From Treponema_B putidum (GTDB taxonomy: Bacteria > Spirochaetota > Spirochaetia > Treponematales > Treponemataceae), in NCBI RefSeq assembly GCF_007830595.1, contig NZ_VLLD01000012.1: a DNA stretch of 64,000 nt; one strand, written 5' to 3'. Below are positions 42,021-50,456 of the stretch, in pieces; the stretch's first letter is position 1; every line of letters starts with the position of its first letter. A program made the translations under genes and the position numbers. Under the pieces are notes generated by a model, which made no database searches, was not told the DNA's origin, and worked only from the letters and a program-made list of their open reading frames with translations.

Positions 42021-42109
42021 GGAAGCAGATGGGGTCTGGTGGCTCCCGCGGTCTTCAAAACCGTAGGTTGCATAATTCGCAATGGCAGGTTCGATTCCTG
42101 CCTCTTCCG
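42021..42109 (+). tRNA. selC: tRNA-Sec (anticodon TCA)
   Basis: 89 nt with anticodon loop CTTCAAA closed by CGGT/ACCG, so anticodon TCA. It has a long extra arm with a TTGC/GCAA stem, and a T-arm with GCAGG/CCTGC around TTCGATT. The acceptor pairs GGAAG with CTTCC and continues AG with CT if C42026 is bulged, which departs from the continuous 8-bp bacterial acceptor. CCA is not encoded. It lies between the ABC exporter and metG. It reads UGA as selenocysteine, as required for selD at 59097. Confidence 0.93.
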
Positions 42110-42154
42110 TACCTCCTTATAGATAAAACTAAGCTTGCAAGCTAATGCGGGTAG

Positions 42155-42183
42155 TTGATTTTTTTTTAATAATAATTCATAAT
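42155..42183 (+). promoter_or_regulatory. Promoter of metG, likely leaderless
   Basis: TTGATT (42155-42160), 17-nt spacer, CATAAT (42178-42183). The predicted start is within 1 nt of the ATG at 42191; no Shine-Dalgarno is visible. Confidence 0.5.
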
Positions 42184-42190
42184 CATTTCT

Positions 42191-44572
42191 ATGAAACGAA
42201 AATTAGTAACCTCGGCTTTGCCATATGTAAACAATTTTCCCCATTTGGGAAACTTAATTCAAGTATTATCCGCTGATGTATTTGCGCGCTTTTGCCGCTT
42301 AAAAGAATATGAAACTCTTTATATTTGCGGCACCGATGAATACGGAACCGCTACCGAGACAAAGGCTCTCGAAGAAAAAAAGAGCCCCGAAGAGCTATGC
42401 TCATTCTATCATGCAATTCATGCTGAAATTTACAATTGGTTTAATATTGCTTTCGACTATTTTGGAAGAACTTCTACACCGCAGCAGAGCGAAATAACTC
42501 AGGGTATTTTTAATGACCTCGATAAAAACGGCTACATTACCGAGCATACTGTAGAACAGCTTTACTGCCCATCCTGTAAGCGTTTTTTGGCTGACCGCTA
42601 TGTATTGGGTACCTGTCCTTCATGTTCCTATGACGGAGCAAGGGGCGACCAGTGCGAGCATTGCGGAAAACTTTTAGATCCTACCGATTTAAAAGAACCC
42701 CGTTGTTCTTCTTGCGGGGCTTCTCCCGAAGTGCGCTCTACAACCCATCTTTATATAAACCTCCCCAAAATCGTACCTGAGTATGAAAAGTGGATGCCTA
42801 AGACAGCAGAGGAGGGAAGATGGTCAAACAATGCCCTGCAAATGTCAAAAAGCTGGCTTAGGGACGGCCTTCAAGAAAGGGCTATCACAAGGGACCTTAA
42901 ATGGGGAATCCCCGTGCCCAAAAAAGGCTTTGAAGACAAGGTTTTTTATGTATGGTTCGATGCTCCAATAGGCTATATTTCGATAACAAAGTGCTGGGCA
43001 GACCTTGCCGGAAAGGATTGGAAGGCATGGTGGCTTGACCAAAATGATGTAGAGCTTTTTCAGTTTATCGGAAAAGATAATATTCCCTTCCATACGGTAA
43101 TCTTCCCCTGTTCTCTCATAGGTTCCGGAAAAAATTGGACAAAACTCTTTCACATGTCCGGCACCGAGTACCTTAATTACGAGAACGGAAAATTTTCAAA
43201 GTCGAAGGGAGTTGGCGTTTTCGGAAACGATGCCAAAGAATCGGGTATCCCTGCCGATATGTGGAGATTCTACATCTTTTATAACCGCCCCGAAAAGAAC
43301 GACACCCAGTTTACATGGAAGGATTTTCAGGAGAGGGTAAACAGCGAGCTTATCGGAAACCTCTGCAATCTTGTAAACAGGACTGCCACCTTTATTCACC
43401 GCTATTATGATGGTAAAATACCTCAAGTTGACGGGGCAAAATCAGATCGTGAAGACATAAAGAGCATGGTAAAATCTTTAAGAGATGCCGCCTCTGCAAG
43501 CTTCAAAAAGATAACGGAGCTTTCCGACTGGGCCGAGCTTAGAGATTCCTTCCATGAAGCCTTTGCCCTTTCCTCAGTTGCAAACAAGGCCTTTCAAGAT
43601 GGAGAGCCTTGGAAGAGGCGCGAAACCGATCCTGAATATGCCGAAGCCCTTATGTCCGAGCTTTGCTATCTTATAAAGGATATTTTAATTTTAATTCATC
43701 CCTACATGCCCCAATACGCCGATCAGGCCGCAGGCTTTTTCGGACAAAAGATTTGGTCGGGAAATATCTTTGACGGTAATGCCCCGCAATTTAATAGGCC
43801 GGAAGGAGTCTTCCTTTCATGGAAAAATTTAGGCGAAAGGGAAGGGCTTAAAACGGTAGAAAACCCCGTAATCATCTTTAAGACCCTCGACAACAAGGTC
43901 ATCGATGCCTATCGTGAACGTTATTCGGGAAGTCAAAAGGACAGAAAAAAATCGGAAAAAGGCTGTTCAGCTTGTAAGGACGGCGGTTCTTCAAAGTCCG
44001 ATGCAGCAGCTTCTTCTGCAAAGCCGGAAGTTAAACTCTCCCCGGCCGAGCTTTTTTCAAAAAAGATTGCCTTAAAAACCGCCAAGATTATATCCGTCGA
44101 AAGACATCCCGATGCCGACAAGCTTTACATCGAAAAGCTTGATGACGGCTCCGGCGAAGAAAGAACAATCCTTTCAGGTCTTGTGCCATTTTTGAAGGAA
44201 GATGAAATATTGGGAAAAACCGTCATAATTGCAGACAACCTAAAACCTAGGAAAATGCGCGGAATCGAATCGAAAGGTATGCTTTTGGCGGCAAGCTGGT
44301 ATGATGAAGAAGAAAAAGAACATGTTGAGCTTCTTCAAGCTCCGTGGGCTGCTCCCGGAACGCCCGTAATCCTTGAAGGCGATGCCGATTCTTTCGACCC
44401 TGAGGCCGTAAAAGCCTTTTACGCACAAAAACCGGCAGCGATAGATGCAGATACTTTCTTTGCCGCTCCCATATTAATAGAAGATTATATTCCAAAAATT
44501 GAGGGTAAAAAGCTCTTGGTTGCCGGAAAAGAAATGAAGCTTGAAAAGGTAAAAACCGGAGAAGCAGGCTAG
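42191..44572 (+). CDS. metG: Methionyl-tRNA synthetase
   Basis: 793-residue class I synthetase. The HIGH-type motif is in PYVNNFPHLGNL; the zinc region has CPSCKRFLADR, CPSCSYDGARGDQCEHCG and CSSCG; the KMSKS-type loop reads KFSKSKG. After the anticodon-binding helical domain, a low-complexity linker rich in Lys/Ser/Ala (around residue 595) joins a C-terminal tRNA-binding (EMAPII/Trbp111-like) OB domain, including VERHPDADKLYIEKLD. This is the long dimeric MetRS type. It follows tRNA-Sec. Confidence 0.97.
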   Translation: MKRKLVTSALPYVNNFPHLGNLIQVLSADVFARFCRLKEYETLYICGTDEYGTATETKALEEKKSPEELCSFYHAIHAEIYNWFNIAFDYFGRTSTPQQSEITQGIFNDLDKNGYITEHTVEQLYCPSCKRFLADRYVLGTCPSCSYDGARGDQCEHCGKLLDPTDLKEPRCSSCGASPEVRSTTHLYINLPKIVPEYEKWMPKTAEEGRWSNNALQMSKSWLRDGLQERAITRDLKWGIPVPKKGFEDKVFYVWFDAPIGYISITKCWADLAGKDWKAWWLDQNDVELFQFIGKDNIPFHTVIFPCSLIGSGKNWTKLFHMSGTEYLNYENGKFSKSKGVGVFGNDAKESGIPADMWRFYIFYNRPEKNDTQFTWKDFQERVNSELIGNLCNLVNRTATFIHRYYDGKIPQVDGAKSDREDIKSMVKSLRDAASASFKKITELSDWAELRDSFHEAFALSSVANKAFQDGEPWKRRETDPEYAEALMSELCYLIKDILILIHPYMPQYADQAAGFFGQKIWSGNIFDGNAPQFNRPEGVFLSWKNLGEREGLKTVENPVIIFKTLDNKVIDAYRERYSGSQKDRKKSEKGCSACKDGGSSKSDAAASSAKPEVKLSPAELFSKKIALKTAKIISVERHPDADKLYIEKLDDGSGEERTILSGLVPFLKEDEILGKTVIIADNLKPRKMRGIESKGMLLAASWYDEEEKEHVELLQAPWAAPGTPVILEGDADSFDPEAVKAFYAQKPAAIDADTFFAAPILIEDYIPKIEGKKLLVAGKEMKLEKVKTGEAG

Positions 44573-44598
44573 GCCGATTACAGGTTTTTCAGAATAAA

Positions 44599-44632
44599 AT
44601 CTTTACTGTTGTTTTTAACAACGGTAAAGATT
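44599..44632 (+). terminator. Stem-loop after metG
   Basis: ATCTTTAC-T-GTTGTT pairs with AACAAC-G-GTAAAGAT with one mismatch. No strong T run follows, so its role as a terminator is tentative. Confidence 0.4.
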
Positions 44633-44664
44633 GGTATGGTACTTGCTTAAAATAGCCGTTTGTT

Positions 44665-45300
44665 TTACTCACTATATTTTTTCCCTAAGTCCTTTGCTTT
44701 TCCGCCATTTGCCTTAATCAACTTTCTCCATCTCATCTGCCCGACAATTTTATATAAAAAACGCGGAAAGGCAAGGGATACATAATTATTTTTTTGTATT
44801 TCTCCCTTTATAATGATATCCGAAAGTTTTGCAATAGCCTTGTCAATTGCTGCTTTTGGACCATGCCCTGCAGCTGTTTTAGGCATCCCTACCAAGGCAC
44901 CTCCGCATCCGACTCCGATACCTCCGCCCCATATAAAACCGGCTTTTAAGCACCAATTTTCTAAAATTTGTAATGCTAATTTTCCATGTATCCCTTCATA
45001 AAAACCGCAATTCACTATTCCGTAAATATGTAGATCAGACTTGTGTATAGATGCTTCTTCCAATTGAATTAAGCAAGACAGGAGATGTCCCGGAATTCCA
45101 TCCACATAAAGAGGGTAGGCAAATACCCATGTATCTATCTTTTTTAATTCTTCAATTACTTCTTTGGGAATCTCCGATAAATGAAGTTCGAAATTTACTA
45201 CTTCTGCATTTTTTTCCAAATATTTTTTTAAATCTTCTAAAAGGATTCCGCTCGCACTATTTTTTGTTTTCGGGCTCCCATTGATTAACGCAATTTTCAT
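44665..45300 (-). CDS. NAD(P)H-dependent FMN reductase-like flavoprotein
   Basis: 211 residues. It opens with the flavodoxin-fold phosphate-binding sequence MKIALINGSPKTKNSASG, followed by VFAYPLYVDGIPGHLL and GIVNCGFYEG loops typical of FMN-binding reductases. The C-terminal ~50 residues (SLAFPRFLYKIVGQMRWRK) are basic and amphipathic. It overlaps the next upstream gene by 4 nt (translational coupling). The electron acceptor is unknown. Confidence 0.75.
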   Translation of the reverse strand: MKIALINGSPKTKNSASGILLEDLKKYLEKNAEVVNFELHLSEIPKEVIEELKKIDTWVFAYPLYVDGIPGHLLSCLIQLEEASIHKSDLHIYGIVNCGFYEGIHGKLALQILENWCLKAGFIWGGGIGVGCGGALVGMPKTAAGHGPKAAIDKAIAKLSDIIIKGEIQKNNYVSLAFPRFLYKIVGQMRWRKLIKANGGKAKDLGKKYSE

Positions 45301-45791
45301 AAAAAAACACCTTCCAATTCTTTTGCATCTTTATAGAAGTAAACTCCTTTTACTAAAGCATCGTAATTATCTGCGTTGGCTTTTAACAGTTCTTCGGCAG
45401 TTTTCTTTTCTATATCGGTAATATTTTCACCATAAAGGTGGGATGACATTGTAATGATATTGTTATATCTTCTTTTATGATGCATTTTTCCTTTCCGAAT
45501 AACAAAGTCCGGATGGATGTAAGAAAGTGCCCGATCTTGTACCTTTTTTACAAAAGGACTTATGCTGCCGTAATAACAGCGGCTGACTAAAATTAATTCC
45601 GAGCAGTTTCCCATGTCGATACCTGTTTTTTCATAACCGTCATGGATGACACATTTCCCCGGAGTTTTTATCCAGCACCCGAAACAGCCGATACAGTGGT
45701 GGATTTTTTTATTAGGTTGTATGATCTTGTATTCGCCTTTTATCGGAATATTAAAATTTTCAATGTCGGTTATAATAAGTTTCATTGCCAT
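45297..45791 (-). CDS. Flavodoxin-fold protein with Cys motif
   Basis: 164 residues of the NADPH-dependent FMN reductase/iron-sulfur-flavoprotein type. HHCIGCFGCWIKTPGKC carries the CX2CX2CX(n)C pattern often seen in this group, followed by GIDMGNCSELILVSRCYYGS. The start is ATG 45791 or 45785, behind TAGGAG. It is directly coupled to the downstream flavoprotein gene, so the two may act together in redox metabolism. Confidence 0.72.
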   Translation of the reverse strand: MAMKLIITDIENFNIPIKGEYKIIQPNKKIHHCIGCFGCWIKTPGKCVIHDGYEKTGIDMGNCSELILVSRCYYGSISPFVKKVQDRALSYIHPDFVIRKGKMHHKRRYNNIITMSSHLYGENITDIEKKTAEELLKANADNYDALVKGVYFYKDAKELEGVFL

Positions 45792-45924
45792 CTACTCCTA
45801 AAATAAACATGATTTTGTCTATTTCAATCAGTTATGCAAAACCTTTCAACAATTCTAGTACTTTTTATATATTTTTTCAAGGTTCAGAAAATTATATTTT
45901 ATAATCCTTATGTCATTAAATTAA

Positions 45925-45957
45925 AAAAGGGATGATCCATAAAGGAACATCCCTTTT
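45925..45957 (-). terminator. Terminator of the opp operon
   Basis: AAAAGGGATG and CATCCCTTTT form a 10-bp stem; on the minus strand it ends in TTTTTT. It lies just after the last small gene of the operon. Confidence 0.75.
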
Positions 45958-45967
45958 GTTTAAGTGT

Positions 45968-46177
45968 CTAGCCGAAGATGAACATTGATATCAGATAATA
46001 GGCTAATACAATTATGGCTCCGATAGGCAGCAAGGTTGTAATAGCCGCTATTATCAAGGCCGGAACATCCCCTTTTTCGAGAGGCTGATTTTCCCTAAGC
46101 TCATTCAATTCTTCCATTTCTTCTATAGCTTTCCGTTTACCGGATTTTAAACTATCTTCATCGTTTCTAAAAAACAT
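45968..46177 (-). CDS. Small membrane protein at the end of the opp operon
   Basis: 69 residues with a charged N-terminal half (RKAIEEMEELNELRENQ) and one or two membrane helices (ALIIAAITTLLPIGAIIVLAY). It overlaps the stop of oppF by one base, so it is in the operon. The family is unknown; it may be an accessory or orphan component. Confidence 0.55.
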   Translation of the reverse strand: MFFRNDEDSLKSGKRKAIEEMEELNELRENQPLEKGDVPALIIAAITTLLPIGAIIVLAYYLISMFIFG

Positions 46178-47334
46178 TACAGCTCCGCTCCGCTAAAGTG
46201 ACAGGCTACAAAATGCCCCGGCTTTTCTTCCTTAAATTGAGGAATTTCGCGTTTGCATATATCCTTTGCAATTGGGCATCGTGTATGGAATTTACAGCCT
46301 GTGGGCGTAATGATGTTGGACGGAATATCTCCTTCCAATAAGATTCGCCTCTTTGTCCTCATCTTCTGTAAGTCCGTTTCAGGGATGGCTGAAAGAAGAA
46401 CCTTTGTATAAGGATGAAGAGGATTAGCATACATTTCGTGTTTATCGGTAAATTCAACCATATTTCCCAAATACATAACACCAATTCTATCGCTTATGTG
46501 TTTTACAACCGAAAGGTCATGCGAAATAAACAGGTACGACAGGTGAAATTCTTTTTGCAAGTCATTGAGGAGGTTGATGATCTGGGACTGAATCGATACG
46601 TCCAAGGCCGAAACGGCTTCATCGCATACTATGAATTTAGGTTTTAAGGCAAGGGCTCGTGCTATACCGATTCGCTGCCTTTGACCGCCTGAAAATTCAT
46701 GAGGGTATCTGTAAATCATATAGTCTGCCAATCCGCAGGTATTCATTATCTCCTTTACGTATTTTTCATATTCCGGGTCATTTTTTTTGAACATTCCATG
46801 CTCAAGCAAGGCCTCGCCTATGATTTGTCCTACAGTCATCTTAGGATTAAGAGAAGAATATGGATCTTGGAAGATAATCTGCATCTTTTTTCTTAAAGGC
46901 ATCATTTGAGGCACAGTATAATTCGTTATGTTTTTTCCTTCAAAAAAGATTTCGCCTGCAGTGGGCTTGTAAAGTTTTAAGATCGTGCGGCCTAAAGTTG
47001 ATTTTCCGCAGCCGGACTCTCCTACAAGGCCTACGGTTTCTCCTTCATGGATAGCGAGGTCTATACCGTCATTGGCTATTACGTACAAGTTTTGACCGTG
47101 CAAGGCAGAATATGTTTCATACTCAAAAAGCATATCCTTAAGCTCCTTGCTGAGGTCTTTACCGCTTTTATACACATCCAATAGCTGATTTATGTCAACC
47201 TTAGTATCAGACATTCCTGAGTAAAGTTTAATAGCTTCATCGGCAATTCTTTTAAGTCTTTTCTTTTCATTACGTTTCTTTCCCGTAGGAAAATACTGTT
47301 TAAGGCCACGAGTTTCCAATAATATATTACTCAT
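46177..47334 (-). CDS. oppF: Oligopeptide ABC transporter ATPase OppF
   Basis: 385-residue ATPase. Walker A GESGCGKST, Q-loop region IIFQDPYSSLNP, signature FSGGQRQR, Walker B FIVCDEAVSALD and SHDLSVVKH are present. The C-terminal peptide-transporter extension has CKFHTRCP and a closing C-x-F (HFSG). An insertion of about 65 charged residues (roughly 18-85, RNEKKRLKRIADEAIKLY onwards) lies between the first strand and the P-loop and is absent in standard OppF. It overlaps oppD by 8 nt. Confidence 0.9.
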   Translation of the reverse strand: MSNILLETRGLKQYFPTGKKRNEKKRLKRIADEAIKLYSGMSDTKVDINQLLDVYKSGKDLSKELKDMLFEYETYSALHGQNLYVIANDGIDLAIHEGETVGLVGESGCGKSTLGRTILKLYKPTAGEIFFEGKNITNYTVPQMMPLRKKMQIIFQDPYSSLNPKMTVGQIIGEALLEHGMFKKNDPEYEKYVKEIMNTCGLADYMIYRYPHEFSGGQRQRIGIARALALKPKFIVCDEAVSALDVSIQSQIINLLNDLQKEFHLSYLFISHDLSVVKHISDRIGVMYLGNMVEFTDKHEMYANPLHPYTKVLLSAIPETDLQKMRTKRRILLEGDIPSNIITPTGCKFHTRCPIAKDICKREIPQFKEEKPGHFVACHFSGAEL

Positions 47335-48319
47335 GTCTACCTCCTGATTTAGGATAAAAGCATCTGATCAAGTGTCCTTCTTCAACTTCAACCAATTCGG
47401 GTTTTTCATTTCGGCATTTTTCGGTTGCATACTCGCACCTTGTCGAAAATCTGCAGCCCTTGGGAAGTTTAAGAGGGTGAGGCACACTTCCTTGAATTTG
47501 AGCTAAATATTCTACTTCTTGATCTAAGAGAGGGATTGATTCAAGTAAGCCTTCCTTGTAGGGATGAGAAAATTGTGTATTTCTGTCAAAGATAACGTCT
47601 ACCGAGGCTCTTTCTACGATTTCGCCTGTGTACATTACGGCAACATCATCGGCCAATTCCGCAATGGCACCTAAGTCATGGGTTATGAACATGATAGCAG
47701 TGTTGTGTTTTTTCTTTAAATCGTTCATCAATTTAAATATCTGTGCCTGTATTGTAACGTCAAGGGCCGTTGTAGGTTCATCGGCTATTAAAAGACGTGG
47801 CTCACAAGCCAAGGCCATAGCAATCATTACACGCTGTCTCATTCCTCCCGAAAGCTGAAAGGGATAGTTATAAACTACATTTTCTGGATTAGGAATCTTT
47901 ACTTCGCGCAAAAGTTCGATAGCAGCAGTCCATGCTTCTTTTTTTGACATGTGCTGATGAAGAATAAGAGGCTCGCTTAGTTGTCTGCCTACCCTGTGCA
48001 CCGGGTTAAGAGATGTCATGGGTTCTTGGAATATCATAGATATATCGTTACCCCTGATCTTTCTTATTTCGTGCCGGTTTAAATTTACAATATTTTTGCC
48101 GCCGAAAATTATTTCGCCTTCAACAATGCGGCCCGGGTATTCCAATAAATTAAGAATACTAAAAGCAGTAATGGACTTACCGGAACCTGATTCTCCTACT
48201 ATTCCCAAAGTTTTACCGGCTTCGATTGTAAAATCTACACCTTGGACAGCCTTTACCGTACCCTTATTTGTAAAAAAGTATGTATGCAAATTTTTAACTT
48301 CAAGTAGAGGGTTGTTCAT
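47327..48319 (-). CDS. oppD: Oligopeptide ABC transporter ATPase OppD
   Basis: 330 residues, standard length. Walker A GESGSGKS, MIFQEPMTSLNP, signature LSGGMRQR, Walker B LLIADEPTTALD, THDLGAIAE and the C-terminal cysteine region GCRFSTRCEYATEKC typical of Opp/Dpp ATPases. It pairs with OppF to energise peptide uptake and overlaps oppC by 4 nt. Confidence 0.93.
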   Translation of the reverse strand: MNNPLLEVKNLHTYFFTNKGTVKAVQGVDFTIEAGKTLGIVGESGSGKSITAFSILNLLEYPGRIVEGEIIFGGKNIVNLNRHEIRKIRGNDISMIFQEPMTSLNPVHRVGRQLSEPLILHQHMSKKEAWTAAIELLREVKIPNPENVVYNYPFQLSGGMRQRVMIAMALACEPRLLIADEPTTALDVTIQAQIFKLMNDLKKKHNTAIMFITHDLGAIAELADDVAVMYTGEIVERASVDVIFDRNTQFSHPYKEGLLESIPLLDQEVEYLAQIQGSVPHPLKLPKGCRFSTRCEYATEKCRNEKPELVEVEEGHLIRCFYPKSGGRHE

Positions 48320-49332
48320 ACAGCCGCCTCCTTTGCTGCTTGCTTAGCCTGTTTTGCAAGAATTTTTTCTTCTTTTCGTCTTGCCCTTGCCTCTTTTCGC
48401 TGTTTTTTGGTAGTATATTCGGCTTTCGGATCTATAGAATCCCTAAGCCCCTCGCCTATGAGGTTGACACTCATTATAAACAAAAAGAGCATTGTGCCGG
48501 GGAATATCCAAATCCACCAAAAGGCTCTAAGGCTGGTACTGTTTTCGGCCGCCTTTGACAAAAGAGCTCCCCATGTCGGGATAGGTTCAGTTACCGATAG
48601 GTTTAAGAATGACAAGAAAGCTTCACTTAAAATTGCGGATGCAAAAGTGAGAGTTGCAGATACTACAACGGTAGGTAATACATTGGGAACCAGATGGCGT
48701 AAAATTTGGTTTCTTCTTTTTATGCCAAGAGCTCTTGTAGCTACAATAAATTCCTGTTCTCTTAGAGCTAAGATTTGCCCCCTTATCAAGCGGGCTAAAC
48801 CTGTCCAGCTTAAAAAGCCTAGAATTATAACTATTACATAGAGCCTAAATTCAGGCGCTTCTTCCCTAAATATAGCGGAAATTGTATAGGCAATCGCCAA
48901 GAAGGGGAATGAGGAAAGTATTTCGATAAGTCTCATAATGATGTTATCTACCCGTCCGCTAAAAAAACCTGCGATTGCACCCATAGTTAAGCCTATGGTT
49001 ATTGCCATAAATGTGGATAAAAAGCCTACTTGTAAAGAAATCCATCCTCCTTCGAGAACTCTCATAAAAGTGTCCCGTCCGTACTTGTCCGTTCCAAAAG
49101 GGTGAGCCCAAGAGGGCGGATTATTTCTTATTGTAGGATCTGTTTTTGCAAAATCATAACCTGTGAACTTGGTATAGAAATGAGTTACTACAACAAGGAG
49201 AACTATCGTAACAAACATATAAAAGCCTATCATAGCCAGTCTGTTATTTTTGAATTTGATCCTTATCTGTTGTGTCGGGGATAGAATAACTTCATCTTTT
49301 TCACTGAAATTTTTATCTTCTTCTTTAGCCAT
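48316..49332 (-). CDS. oppC: Oligopeptide ABC transporter permease OppC
   Basis: 338 residues with an N-terminal helix, a periplasmic loop and five core helices. HPFGTDKYGRD and the EAA loop GLARLIRGQILALREQEFIVATRALG are diagnostic. The C-terminal tail is Lys/Ala-rich (REEKILAKQAKQAA-like), longer than usual. It directly follows oppB. Confidence 0.93.
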   Translation of the reverse strand: MAKEEDKNFSEKDEVILSPTQQIRIKFKNNRLAMIGFYMFVTIVLLVVVTHFYTKFTGYDFAKTDPTIRNNPPSWAHPFGTDKYGRDTFMRVLEGGWISLQVGFLSTFMAITIGLTMGAIAGFFSGRVDNIIMRLIEILSSFPFLAIAYTISAIFREEAPEFRLYVIVIILGFLSWTGLARLIRGQILALREQEFIVATRALGIKRRNQILRHLVPNVLPTVVVSATLTFASAILSEAFLSFLNLSVTEPIPTWGALLSKAAENSTSLRAFWWIWIFPGTMLFLFIMSVNLIGEGLRDSIDPKAEYTTKKQRKEARARRKEEKILAKQAKQAAKEAAV

Positions 49333-50358
49333 TTAAACCTTTCCTTCCCGAATCCTCGGATCTACAACCATATATCCTACATCTATAAATATATTACCTA
49401 ATAATGTAAGAAGCCCGAAAAACAAAAGTACAGTCTGTAAGACAGCCCTGTCTTTAAAATTGTATGAATAATTCATCAATAATCCCATTCCGGGATAAGC
49501 GAATATTTTTTCTACAACGATGGAACCGCCGAATAGTCCCGGTATGTATAAACCGATGAGGGTTACAACCGGTATCAAAGCGTTTTGGAAGGCATGGCGG
49601 TATATAACTACCTTTTCTGAAAGACCTTTAGCTCTTGCCGTTCTTATATAATCTGCTTTTAAGATATCTATCATAGCAGATCTTACATACCGGATAAGGC
49701 CTACAAGAGAGGTAAGGACAACTACCGTAACAGGTAATATGATATAATGCCAGTCAGGTAATATACCTCTCGGATCAGACATGCCGGAAAAAGGCAGAAT
49801 TTTCATAAAGATAACAAATACCATTATTAAAAGCAATGCCAAGAAAAATGAGGGCAGCGATATTCCTATTATTGTCAGTACCGTTACGGTTTTATCAAAA
49901 AGGCTGTTCTTTTTTACCGCCGCCGTAATCCCTAAAGGAATTGAAATTAAAAAGGCTAAAAGAAAGCCCCAAATATTTATCTTAAAAGATCGTCCGATAT
50001 ATGTTCCTATAAACTCGTTTACGGGTTTATTGTATTTTACGGAATAACCGAATTCTCCCCTAAAAGTATCTCCCATCCATAAAAAATACCTTTCTACAGG
50101 GCCTTTATCGTATCCCAAAAATCTTCTCATATTCTCGATATAAAGACTTTTTTCTTCAGGTGTCATAGCTTTTGTCTTTTCAGGATCGAGCATCGCAAGT
50201 ATCGGGTCTCCCGGCATCATGTTAATAAGAATGTAGATGGCAATCGACATAATTATTAGTACGGGTATCATAGACACTAAACGCTTGAAGATATACCGAA
50301 TATAGGGAAAAAGGATTTCAAACAGCGATTTTGAACCGCTGACACTATTATCTGCCAT
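49333..50358 (-). CDS. oppB: Oligopeptide ABC transporter permease OppB
   Basis: 341 residues. ATG 50358 (MADNSVSG) follows AAAGGAG and is preferred over the start 6 codons upstream. Six helices, MMPGDPILAML, the EAA loop RYVRSAMIDILKADYIRTARAKGLS and a C-terminal DPRIREG are present. It is separated from oppA by a stem-loop that probably lets the binding protein be made in excess. Confidence 0.93.
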   Translation of the reverse strand: MADNSVSGSKSLFEILFPYIRYIFKRLVSMIPVLIIMSIAIYILINMMPGDPILAMLDPEKTKAMTPEEKSLYIENMRRFLGYDKGPVERYFLWMGDTFRGEFGYSVKYNKPVNEFIGTYIGRSFKINIWGFLLAFLISIPLGITAAVKKNSLFDKTVTVLTIIGISLPSFFLALLLIMVFVIFMKILPFSGMSDPRGILPDWHYIILPVTVVVLTSLVGLIRYVRSAMIDILKADYIRTARAKGLSEKVVIYRHAFQNALIPVVTLIGLYIPGLFGGSIVVEKIFAYPGMGLLMNYSYNFKDRAVLQTVLLFFGLLTLLGNIFIDVGYMVVDPRIREGKV

Positions 50359-50390
50359 AAAATCTCCTTTAATCACATAATCACAAAAAA

Positions 50391-50425
50391 TTAAGACCTC
50401 CGGTTAAATAAACAAGAGGTCTTAA
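50391..50425 (-). terminator. Internal stem-loop between oppA and oppB
   Basis: TTAAGACCTC pairs perfectly with GAGGTCTTAA, followed on the minus strand by TTTTTTG. It probably attenuates transcription into oppBCDF and protects the oppA mRNA. Confidence 0.75.
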
Positions 50426-50456
50426 AAATTAACTTAAACAATCAGCGTCATGCCGA

